Shown here piece by piece: positions 48,578-57,855 of a DNA stretch of 64,000 bases. The notes beneath the pieces were generated by a model, which was given only the letters and a program-made list of their open reading frames with translations, did not search any database and was not told the DNA's origin. A program made the translations under genes and the position numbers. Where the stretch lies: positions 17,066,840 to 17,130,839 of the forward strand of contig CM075767.1 of NCBI GenBank assembly GCA_037974665.1, in the 5' to 3' direction. Origin of the DNA: Ehretia macrophylla. Its lineage: Eukaryota; Streptophyta; Magnoliopsida; Boraginales; Ehretiaceae. Position 1 is the first letter of the stretch; each line of letters begins with the position of its first letter.

Positions 48578-48854
48578 TCTTCAAAACTAATGAAATGGTT
48601 TTTTCCATTATATTACTGATTAAAAATATACAAGGTATTTATAGAGAATTTAAATCCCTCAATCTAAGTCTATCATTCCCTCACAATGTTCTGTAATCTC
48701 TAATAGTCAATAAGCTTGACTATTAGATATTTGTACAACTATGTAATCTCTATATTTCAACAAACTTGACTTTTGCACAACTGTGTAATCTTTATAATTC
48801 AACAAGTTTGACTTCTAGAGATTTGTACAACTGTGTAATCTCTACAATTCAACA
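48578..48854 (-). repeat. 5' LTR of old Copia (U2)
   Basis: 277 bp, about 8% different from its partner. On the minus strand it is followed by TTGTATCAGAG, a slightly altered initiator-Met primer site. Confidence 0.9.
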
Positions 48855-48859
48855 ATTTA

Positions 48860-49130
48860 TAAAAATTACTTGAGGATAAATATCCTCCATTGAACTATTA
48901 ACTTGACAATTGGAAAAAAAATCATTTTAATCCCTAAAAAATATGATAAGTCTCAAACAGGTCCCTTTGAATAGAAAGTCTCTCTACGAATCTCTTCACT
49001 TTAATATCTAGGTTTCGTTCTTATGTACTGGCTCGTGTCATAATATTTAGGGTGGTTGTTTCACTAAGAGCTAGATCAATTCACTTTTAAGATGTCTTGG
49101 TGGTAAAATGGTAGACACGCGAGACTCATT

Positions 49131-49184
<54 letters not shown>

Positions 49185-50139
49185 AATGAAAGAAGGGAGA
49201 ATGCATTAAAATATCATTTTTGCCCTTTCAATTTGATTATGTTGGTTCTTTTTTCCATTAATTTTATACTTGTTTGTTGGAATGTGATTGCATTAATGTA
49301 ATTTTTTTAACCAAGAAAGTAAACGGTCACACTAATTAATCTTTGATAGCCAAAATTCCTTTCTTTGGTGTCATTGCATGAAGCAATGAAAATTTAGAAG
49401 TTCACATCATATTTTAAGGGCAAAAATAACATTTTAGTGCATTATTCCTTTTTTCATAAAAAATCACAAAAGAAATTAAAGTGCAGAAACTTGTGTAGAG
49501 ATTTTCAAATTCACAGGAACTTGTTTGAGACTATCATATTTCTCTGGAACTAAGATGACTTTTTTTTCCGAAAATGTTTTCCTAAAGAATGTCAAGAAAT
49601 ATATAACTTCAGTATATTGAAAGAATAACTAGGCATCTTCAATTCATCCGTGAATACTGCTTAAAATACTAAAAAAAGAAATTCAAAAGACACAGAAACT
49701 CCAACCAAATCCCATTCCAGTAAACTCAGTTATGTTCTCACTGGGTTTTGAGAGTTGAAATCAAATATACTTAAAAAAGAACATAGCTCACAATAACGAT
49801 AATTAACAAAAACTATTTAAGGGGTCATTTGAAAGCCCAGATCACGATGAATCTTTTTCAGGGAGCCGTGTAAGTCTGAAGCTTTGTAAACAATTATTGC
49901 AGCAAGGCTAACTTATAGTCTTTAGTCGCCGTAAGAAGGAAGAGAAAAAGAAGCTGGGAAAAAAAATCAAAATAGAATTCTGTTATAGCCTTGATTTGTC
50001 GGCAATTTAAAACTTCATATTTACAAGTTTAGTGATCACCGGTATAATTTATCCTTTCGTCTTTAAGTTTAATCTTGAGGTGTAAATTATATATTTGTCC
50101 TTAAATTCATCGGCTTTAACCTTCAAATTGTGGGAGTGA
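48860..50139. other. Intergenic DNA of block U2, shared with U1
   Basis: Aligns with 8037-9206 and beyond. No ORF. Includes the TA run at 49133-49181. Confidence 0.75.
49133..49181. repeat. (TA)n microsatellite
   Basis: 49 bp of TA repeats where U1 has only a short interrupted TA tract (about 8312-8330). Confidence 0.95.
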
Positions 50140-50166
50140 CTTATTTGACGTAGTCTCAGCAATCCT

Positions 50167-51024
50167 AATATGGAACAAGGTGGTGGATAAGCATGCACCT
50201 CTAAATTTTCTCTCAAGCTCCACCGCATTCACTTGTTCTTCGTCTCATCTTCTCAGCTTCTTCTTCTTCTTCGTTCTTCATCTCCCTCCTTTGCTTTGAT
50301 CTTTTTTGTATCTTTAGTTGTTCGTGTGAGTTTCCTATTTTTGTGTTGGTATATGCTTTCAGTTATGTTCTTCTACTTGCTACTAGATGGGGGTTTTTGG
50401 TGATCCGCGTTCAATGATGTTCATATTTTCTTTTCCTTTTCTCGTTGTACAGCCAAACGACGTGGTTGCTTTTGCCCCCATTGCCTGGCTCTTGATGCTC
50501 TTCCTCCTCTTCCCCACCATATTGTTCACCACTTGTATTGGTAGTATTATTGGAGGTTTTAGGTGGACTACACCTTTGCCGTTGAGTTCCGAGTCTCTGT
50601 TGAAGACTTTGACTATCTCCCTGCACTTTAGGTCGCACGTCCTTTCATGCGTTTGTTTGTTAGCCACTATTTCGACAGCTCCGGTGGGTTATTTGTGGAT
50701 TGAATGTTGGTTGTTGGATATTCTTGCCGCTGTTTTGGCCGTTGGGAGGTCGTTTATTGTCCCCTGTGTTTGCTGCCTACTCCACGCTAAAGTTTTGCTA
50801 CTGTCCAACTCCCATGCTTATCCTTATCGTTTTGGACATGGTGCTCTTCACGTGGTCTCTGTGCTGCTCTCTGTTGTTCTACTTTTATCGCTTGTTTTCA
50901 TTGATCTCTTTGGTTGTATTTTATATATTTTTTTTGGGCTCTTAGTTGATTGAGTGTGGGCCCAATCTTTTGTATTCATGTTTGTTAGTTAATAATATTA
51001 ATATCATCTTGACAAAAAAAAAAC
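50167..51024 (+). mobile_element. Poly-A retroposon, copy B (LINE- or SINE-like)
   Basis: 858 bp, flanked by a perfect 12-bp duplication CTCAGCAATCCT (50155-50166, 51025-51036) and ending TCATCTTGAC followed by ten A. Shares a core with copy A (GGAGGTTTTAGGTGGACTAC at 50553, later TAGGTCGCACGTCC). The 188-residue ORF at 50387-50953 is hydrophobic and T-rich and resembles no family; I do not call it a gene. It could be a short LINE derivative or a SINE-like element. Confidence 0.75.
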
Positions 51025-51075
51025 CTCAGCAATCCTCTCTTAAAAAAAAAAAAAAACCTTATTTGACGTAATTAG

Positions 51076-51835
51076 TCAACATGTTAATTGGGTTGGGTTT
51101 TAGGGTCACTACGCATCCCAATTCAATAATAACCCAACTCAATCTAACCCAATTGCTAAAATACTAGGGTGGGTTATAACACATGAGCCAATACTGCAGG
51201 TTGAGTTGGATTCAAGTTCAAAAATTATAAATTTAGCCCAGTTCAGCTCAGATAAGAATCTAGCATAGCTCGATTTGGTACCCCAGTCCAACTCGATTCG
51301 GTAACCAAACACAACTCAATTCAGTAAAATAGCTCAGCTCGATTCAGTAAACTAGTCCAATTCAATTTAGCCTTTTTTCTAAGTGAAGTGATATCGTGCA
51401 TGATCATTTTTTTATTTTTATTTTTATTTTTTTAAATGAAGTCAGATCTGCACGATGAGTCATGACCATAATTTTTTTTTTCTTTTCGTCAAAGCATGAC
51501 CACAATTAGCTATACTATAGCCTATAGGAAAACAACAAGGATTATCGAAATGGAAGAGGATTTTGAAGAAGATATGTACTATGAGGGAGAGAGCTCACCT
51601 AGTGAAGATCTCAAAGATTAATTGTAAGAAGAACAATATTAGTTGAAGAAAGAAAGAAATTGAAACATTAGTTTGTAAAAGTTTTATTTGTTTTACAACT
51701 AAAAATAATTAGTTTGAACATGATTTTTTGTATTATTTCTCATATCAAATTTGAATTTTTGTAAGTTCACATTTTTTACTTAGTAACATTTTGAGTTATT
51801 TTTAAAATTTTGTATTGTCTCAAAATTTAGTAATT

Positions 51836-51887
<52 letters not shown>

Positions 51888-52023
51888 CTCTTATTTTTTT
51901 GTTTAAAAAAATGGACTAACCCGAATCTAACCCAATTAACCCATTTAACTCAGCCCATTTATTAATTGGACTAAATGAGTTCACGGGTCGAGCTATCCTA
52001 GCTCGGCTCAAATACCATGTTGA
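51076..52023. mobile_element. hAT-like non-autonomous element, 948 bp
   Basis: Inverted ends TCAACATG and CATGTTGA, with a perfect 8-bp duplication GTAATTAG (51068-51075 and 52024-52031). Subterminal AACCCAA/TTGGGTT words occur at both ends. U1 has the uninterrupted site GTAATTAGCCC near 9655. No ORF of note; a TA run lies at 51838-51882. Confidence 0.75.
51838..51882. repeat. (TA)n microsatellite inside the hAT-like element
   Basis: About 45 bp of alternating A and T. Confidence 0.95.
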
Positions 52024-52177
52024 GTAATTAGCCCTTTAAAAATGGTTTCGGAAGTACAATAAAGAAAAAAATTGTAACATCTCTTTGTTTGAGAAAAAAA
52101 ATGCCGGTAACTAATAAAGCGAAGGTAACTAGCACCCTTTGGATAGAACAAAATTCAAAATATGTTTTCTTAAATTA

Positions 52178-52183
52178 ATATTG
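52178..52183. other. Junction of tandem duplication between U2 and U3
   Basis: Left of this point sequence matches U1 (to about 9812); right of it sequence matches the start of U2 (from 31843). The two parents share ATATT at the join, a 5-base microhomology. Confidence 0.75.
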
Positions 52184-53848
52184 CTATTCGACTATTCTAC
52201 CGAACTCTTACGTTAATTTTTTCTTGGATTAATCTATTCGTCCTTGCCTAAATGAAACTTTAAAACTTTCAACTATTTCAAATTTTTGGGAGAGAAAGGT
52301 TATTATGGTTATATTTACAAAAGGAAAAAGTATAAAGAAAAGAAATGGTCAAGCAAGCACAAATAATCCGTGTTGATAAAGTTGAATGGGAGAAGTAGTC
52401 ACTAGAACAGATGGATTAATCAGTCAACGGATTTTATTGAATAACACTTTTAACCAAAATTTTACTAATAAAAATTGTACAATTTAAAAGTTAAAATTTC
52501 ATAATTAAACTAAACAAAGCCTTAATTTCTTTTGTTATGTAAATACGTGCTTTAATATCTTTGCGTCTGTTACTTAAAAGGTGTCTAGTGTCCACACTAC
52601 TGAATTGAATTATTAGATCTAAAATATTACTTCAGTAGGACTATAACAATAACATGCCCTAATCTATTTTTTGTACAAAAGATATACATATTTTGGAAAA
52701 GGAAAATATAAGGTTAGTGGAGGCTACACTAACTCCTATATAAATCCATCTTTTATTGTTCGTTGTACAATAAAAATTAAAATTAAAATTTGAAATCAAA
52801 ATGTCCTCTGATTAAAAAAATGAGTATGTGATCTTTTTACCAAATTCTTGACGGTAAATCTGCCTTTGATTATGCTGTTTATCAATAGTCAAAAGAAACT
52901 GCTTCCAGAATTCCTTATGAGCATCCTTCCAATGTTCTGCAATTTAAAGTCGCCTGTCTTATGAGCATCCTTCCAATGTTCTGCACTTTAAAGTCGGTAT
53001 AAACTTACGGTTAGTAGTGGAGCTCTTTATCAAAAACGTTAATTCAGACCACCTAATCAAGATGTTTCTTAGACCATTTGCAACTTCATTTTTTTTTTTT
53101 TGGTTGTACCTTTTTAAAATATTCAAAATCTAAGATTTACAATTTTTGGATTTCCACAAGCCTTACTCAAATTTGAGCTCAGGAGGTAGAATTTGCAAAT
53201 CTACATTTTCTAATCCGGCTGCTAATCTTTTAAAGACAAAACTACCTTCAAGTTTAAGTGGTTGACTTTGTTAGGAATAGTCAAAAACTCAAAAAGAAAA
53301 AAATAAACGTCTTCTACTCTTCTCTCTTAGACTACAAAAAAAAAAAAAAAAAAAAACCAACATCTTCCATTCACTCCTCTTTCATTGAGGTATTCCTTTG
53401 ATTTTTCTTATAAATTTATTCGTAATTTTTCTTTTGGACAATATGTATCCTACCTAATTGATTTGTATATAAAATCTTGTTCTAAACTAGGCCCTGAAAT
53501 AAAAAATAATTATATGGAAAGTAGCTGGAAAAAAAAACGAAGCTAAACCAAATAAGAAATTAATTATTATACCAACTGCTTTATGATAGAGAAAGTAACA
53601 CTTATATGATAACTTAATTTCAATTGAATAAAAGAAGGATACTTAAGTAAAATACAACTATTAATTGTAATTTCACATGTGTTCCAAACACAATTTAGAT
53701 TTATAAATAACAGAATTGACTTAATATTGTTTTACATTTTCAACCAAGAAAATTCATTTATAAATGAATTCTATGAGGAATTCATTTATAAATGAAATGA
53801 ATTCCACACATAAATTGGTTCCAAACACTATGTAAGTTAAAAAGTCAT
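52183..53848. other. Upstream DNA of U3, partly unique
   Basis: The first part aligns with 31845-32830. A 44-bp-spaced tandem duplication around GAGCATCCTTCCAATGTTCT lies at about 52913-52996. The part 53080-53832 is absent from U2 and resembles 22736-23466 in word content, so it may be a related insertion. No gene. Confidence 0.55.
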
Positions 53849-54159
53849 TGTTAAGGATCATGGGATTCTATACTAAAACTAATTGGTATTAGGTAAAATA
53901 ACCCAAGATCTTATATGAATTTTTGATGTGAGAGGAATGTATATTCCAACAAACGAGTTAGTGAGAGCAAAATGAAACCAAAGAGATTGGTCACACGTGG
54001 ATGAATACGATTGGACTAAGGGTTCAACTCTGATACCATGTTAAGGATCGTGAAATTCTATCCTAAAACTAATTGGTGTTAGGTAAAGTAATCCAAGATC
54101 TTATATAATGGATTTAAGATTGGTAATTTTCTGATGTGAGAGGAATGTATATTCTAACA
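53849..54159 (-). mobile_element. TRIM-like miniature LTR element (U3; fossil)
   Basis: Counterpart of 34263-34594. The second repeat starts at 54039, and next to it the minus-strand primer site TGGTATCAGAG is intact (54028-54038). No coding capacity. Confidence 0.72.
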
Positions 54160-54806
54160 TTTCTATTTTTAAGAAACTGTTTTTTATCCTATTCTCATTT
54201 GAATTTTACTTCTGTTGTGCATGACTTTTGGGTTAGATTTTCATCCAAACCCCAACGGTAATTAAATAAGAAAATCTTAAACAAAGGGGATCAAAAGGCT
54301 AGACTACTTAACACCAAGTTAGCTATGTCTTTAATTTATCGCATTCCTGCGTGCGTTGTCTTTCCAAATTCAAGTTCATTCGTTTCACACTTTGTATTAC
54401 TTCTTGCTTTACAAAAAAACACTTTACATCTTACACACGTAAAGTTGTCCACGAGCAATATATGAACATGGTTTGAGTACTTAAGTATTGTGGACGAATC
54501 ATTACACGCAAACGCTTTGGTTTTGTATCAAAATGGTAATATGGTAAAAGTTAGAGGAAAAAAGTTTAGTCCTTTTAATACTTTGATCTATCAGTGCAGG
54601 GAATCAGTCAGTTGATTTTAAAGTCCAATAGCAGCAACTAGAGGCAAGAATTATCTCATAATTTTATAATGTTATGAAGAAAAATATTGATAGTAAAACG
54701 ATATTACAATTTCTCAAAAAAAAAAAAAAAAAAAATTATTCGAGGTAAATTCACCATATTTAATTGTCGAAATATTTTTATTATAATTATATAATCACTA
54801 TACCTT

Positions 54807-54874
54807 CATTGATTTCCTTGTACAGTTAGGGTCAAAATCCCATTGATTTCCTTGTAAAGTTAGGGTCAAAATCC
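54807..54874. repeat. Tandem duplication, two 34-bp units
   Basis: CATTGATTTCCTTGTACAGT and the next 14 bases, repeated at 54841 with one mismatch. It lies at the place where U2 carries the younger Copia. Confidence 0.9.
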
Positions 54875-55109
54875 GGATATGAAAAAGCGTATAGAAGTTT
54901 GGTAGAAGCTCAATTTTAGCTTAATGCTCATGTAAAAACGAGGTTATTGGTAGATGCATGCTCTAAAGGAGTTTTTTAATGAAGCGAAAAGTAGCAGAGG
55001 CTAGTGCAAATTGAATAGTCATGACTCATTTTACAGATTGGATATGCGTGACCCTTTTTCTGGAATTTTCAAAGTATGACATGGTGGAATATTCATTCAA
55101 ATTAGCCCT

Positions 55110-55116
55110 TATAATA
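55110..55116 (+). promoter_or_regulatory. TATA box of U3 defensin
   Basis: TATAATA, 84 bp before the first ATG. Compared with U2, several bases are missing here, so the core promoter is altered. Confidence 0.55.
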
Positions 55117-55193
55117 CTTAGCATGGCCTCATAGCAATTCATCTCTCTCTCTCTCTCTTTCTTTCTATCTCTCTTTTACACACACAGAGTGCA

Positions 55194-56338
55194 ATGATGG
55201 CACGCTCCTTGAGATTGTTTGCTACTGTGTTCCTCATGCTCATGCTTGTCATGGCCACTGGTAACTTTAAAATTTAATTTCTAGTTAATGTGATATAAAA
55301 TGAATTATCGTACATTTAAAACCGCGCTATATATGGTTTGTTTTTTTTTATTTTTTTGGAGCTAGATAAACTACGTTATTTTCTGGTCTCTCCTTTTTTT
55401 TAATATAATATCATTCATATGTCAATGATGATGCCTTACATACTACCTTAATATTGTCACACTTATGTCAGTAATTAACTATCCACGGAATCTCGGAATC
55501 ATCTTAAAGAAATTGTATTGTAAAACACATAAATTGAGATCTTGTAGACCCTAAGAATCCGTAATTAAAATTTCACGACTTTTACCTTATAATTCCTTTT
55601 TTTTTCGGGACCACTAGCAATCAGTCAAATCTAAGAATTCAACGGCTGATTGAGGGTAAGATCGTATGAGTATATATAGAGACCCAGAAAGCTCTATAGA
55701 GCTCCCTATTTATAGGGCTCTGGGCGCTGGCTCAATCTCCTCCCCAAGAGCCGAATGATCTATGTCTATCTTTCTTTCATATCTCGCGTGTTAATCTGTT
55801 ATCTCCCTTAATCTGTGATAACGATTAGTTTCCGTGCCTTACTTTGGCCCCCCTCCTTTTACGGGTCGCGATTGAGGGAACTTCCCATGTGAGCTTCCCG
55901 TTAGTTGGGTTGCGACTTAGGAAGTTGCGCGTCCCACAACTCTATGGCCTTCGTTTGGTCTAGTTACATTGATGCTAGCCCAATCTTCTGAGTGTGAACC
56001 AATACTTATTTTTTTCTCTATAGTTCTCATTGGAAAACCATCAATTCCATAATGCTTGAACTTAAACCAATCATATTCTTTTGTTCAACGATAACATACT
56101 AAACAACCTAGTACTTGTTTGTACGTGGTACAAATTAGCCATGCTCATATTTTTTTATTTGCTTACAGAGATGGGACCAATGGTTGCTGAGGCCAGGACA
56201 TGTGAGTCACAAAGCCACCGCTTCAAGGGAGCTTGTGTGAGGAAAGCTAACTGTGCTGCTGTCTGCCAGACTGAGGGCTTCCAAGGTGGCCACTGCAGGG
56301 GCTTCCGTCGCCGATGTTTTTGCACAAAGCCTTGTTGA
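55194..56338 (+). CDS. Plant defensin, block U3 (two exons)
   Basis: Exon 1 runs to 55260, the intron 55261-56168 (908 nt, GTAACT to TTACAG), exon 2 56169-56338 (170 nt). Two ATGs in a row (55194 and 55197) give [20 protein letters not shown]; the second matches the U2 start, the first adds one residue, so the product is 77-78 residues. The mature peptide [20 protein letters not shown] has all eight cysteines and the gamma-core [11 protein letters not shown] and ends TKPC. Mature-peptide differences from U2 are four residues: VCARK to ACVRK (two), FHGG to FQGG, and KHC to KPC. It is a secreted antimicrobial peptide by family. A block at about 55686-55905 in the intron is missing from U2. It appears intact. 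Confidence 0.95.
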
Positions 56339-56431
56339 TTTTATATTTGTGATTCGCACCTTAAGAAACTCTCTAGCTATCAGTATGTTGAGTTACTTGT
56401 CATGGCTTGTATCCCATTGTGTGCCTTAAAA

Positions 56432-56437
56432 AATAAA
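56432..56437 (+). other. Polyadenylation signal of U3 defensin
   Basis: AATAAA 94 bp after the stop codon, as in U2. Confidence 0.6.
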
Positions 56438-57588
56438 CAAACGACCCTTTTAGATGAAGGGCGTTTCATTTCGTGATTGAGTGTTGTTATTAAAAGTTAT
56501 TTGTACGACTTTCGCCGTTTCTCTTACCTGTTGAACTTTCTCCTCTCTCTCTCTCTCTCTCCAAACATCCCTAGTTTTACAGTGATTGTTTAAAAGATAT
56601 ACATAATATATATATCAGTTTATAACAACTTCAATTCATCACTACGAGTCTACGACCACCATAGGTTTAAATATTTTGAACTTAATTAAACTCGATACAT
56701 TGACATAAGGGACTTTCACATGCCTTAGAGGCAACAAAACTTATCAATTTCAAATAAAAAGAAACCTTTAATCCTCAATTGGACATAAGTCTCTCTACGC
56801 TTCTAGCTAGAAGGCTTTACATCTTTATGGGATGACAAACCACCTTCCGACATAAAAAGCCTTTATTCTTTATATCTCGAGATTTTTAAAATGAACAATT
56901 GTTCACAAACCTTTGCTCTTTATGCTTCTAGATCGAAAACATTTTGGAGCGACACCTTTACATGTAAAAATTACAAAGTAAACTCAGTTTAATTACGTGG
57001 AAATACAATTAGCTTTATAATCATTCCTCAAACATTACCTTCTAAAAATAGCACTCATTACTATATCACCTTTCTTAGATGGAAAATTATTCGGTTAGCT
57101 GGTCATATTCAAATGAATTTCTACTCAGATGGTGTGAGCCCCACTATAACTAGAAATGTCATAAGTTTTGATTACCTCAAACCCAAACCCAATAGTTCCT
57201 TTCTAAATTACAGTTTGCTAGCAACCAAGAAAAGAAATACAATCACATCATTGCCTCATTTTTCTAGGACAAAAGATCACGCAACAATAACTGGATAATT
57301 CTGTAAACTTTATAAATCAGCATGTTCAAGGCTGGCATGCATCTTAAACAGCAAAATATCAATGGAAGCAAAGCCATACTCTGCTAACCAATTGACATCA
57401 ACCTAAACGCATGCTTATGTTAGCAGTACATAGTGTCTTTGTTGGTTAGTGACATTATGTTCGTAAGTGAAATGTCATAATTTTATTGTAAAGCAAAAAT
57501 AGCAATAACTTCATAATTATTTTAATCTCTCCTTGAACAACACTTTGGGTAAAAGATACACCTTAAGGTATGTGTAACCAAGAATGTT
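56438..57588. other. Downstream region of U3 defensin, shared with U2
   Basis: Aligns with 42055-43212. No conserved ORF; the 61-residue reading at 57113-57298 is not open in U2. Confidence 0.75.
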
Positions 57589-57593
57589 ATTTA

Positions 57594-57701
57594 TCTTTAA
57601 AACTAATGAAATGGTTTTTTCTATTATATTACTGATTAAAAATTTACAAGGTATTTATAGAGAATTTAAATCTCTCAATCTAAGCCTATCAATCACTCAC
57701 A
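57594..57701 (-). repeat. 3' LTR of old Copia (U3), part left of the CACTA insertion
   Basis: Starts TCTTTAAAAC after the ATTTA duplication (57589-57593) and is interrupted at 57701. It continues at 63483. Confidence 0.88.
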
Positions 57702-57806
57702 CACTACAATAAAAGACCTTATGTGCGACACTGTTTTCACTTTGAACCGCCGCTAATTGTGCATAACAATGCATTTTTCGCTACAGTTTGGGAAACCGCC
57801 GCAAAA

Positions 57807-57855
57807 ATTCCACTTTTAGAGGCGGTTTTGGGGAACCGCCCTCTAAAAGTGGAAT
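57807..57855. repeat. Long near-perfect inverted repeat in CACTA subterminal zone
   Basis: ATTCCACTTTTAGAGGCGGT and its reverse complement face each other around a short loop; the stem is about 22 bp with one bulged base. Confidence 0.85.

Larger units (their letters stand above)
43218..48854 (-). mobile_element. Old Copia LTR retrotransposon, block U2 copy (fossil)
   Basis: 5,637 bp and the only copy with both ends in view. LTRs are 43218-43495 (3' LTR) and 48578-48854 (5' LTR), 277-278 bp, with target duplication ATTTA at 43213-43217 and 48855-48859. Minus-strand order: gag and zinc knuckle (CIHCNKTGH near 47010), protease (WIIDSGTTNHMT near 46760), pre-integrase (FGHASFGYLKKLF near 46330), integrase (about 45600-46200), reverse transcriptase (44317-44949, with LIVYVDDMVVTG near 44450) and RNase H with a C-terminal QLANILTKV near 43600. 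The LTRs differ at about 8% of sites. Ten or more breaks. No CACTA element in its LTR, unlike U1 and U3. Confidence 0.95.
31843..52180. repeat. Duplicated block U2 (defensin plus Copia unit)
   Basis: The left edge is defined where homology with U3 (from 52181) begins at TTGTTATTCGACTATTC. The right edge is where U2 sequence shared with U1 (to about 9812) meets the start of U3. About 20.3 kb including later insertions: the nested MITEs 32842-34013, the younger Copia 35152-40490, the intronic MITE 41134-41344, and retroposon and hAT insertions at 50153-52023. Divergence from U1 and U3 is about 5-6% by eye. Confidence 0.8.

Noticed and set aside
50387-50953. 188-residue hydrophobic ORF
   Set aside because: Lies inside poly-A retroposon copy B, T-rich, and not conserved in copy A at 23980-24324.
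55194-56338. Single-exon reading of the U3 defensin starting at 56081
   Set aside because: That reading begins in the intron; the signal-peptide exon at 55194-55260 with matching phase and splice sites gives the normal defensin precursor.
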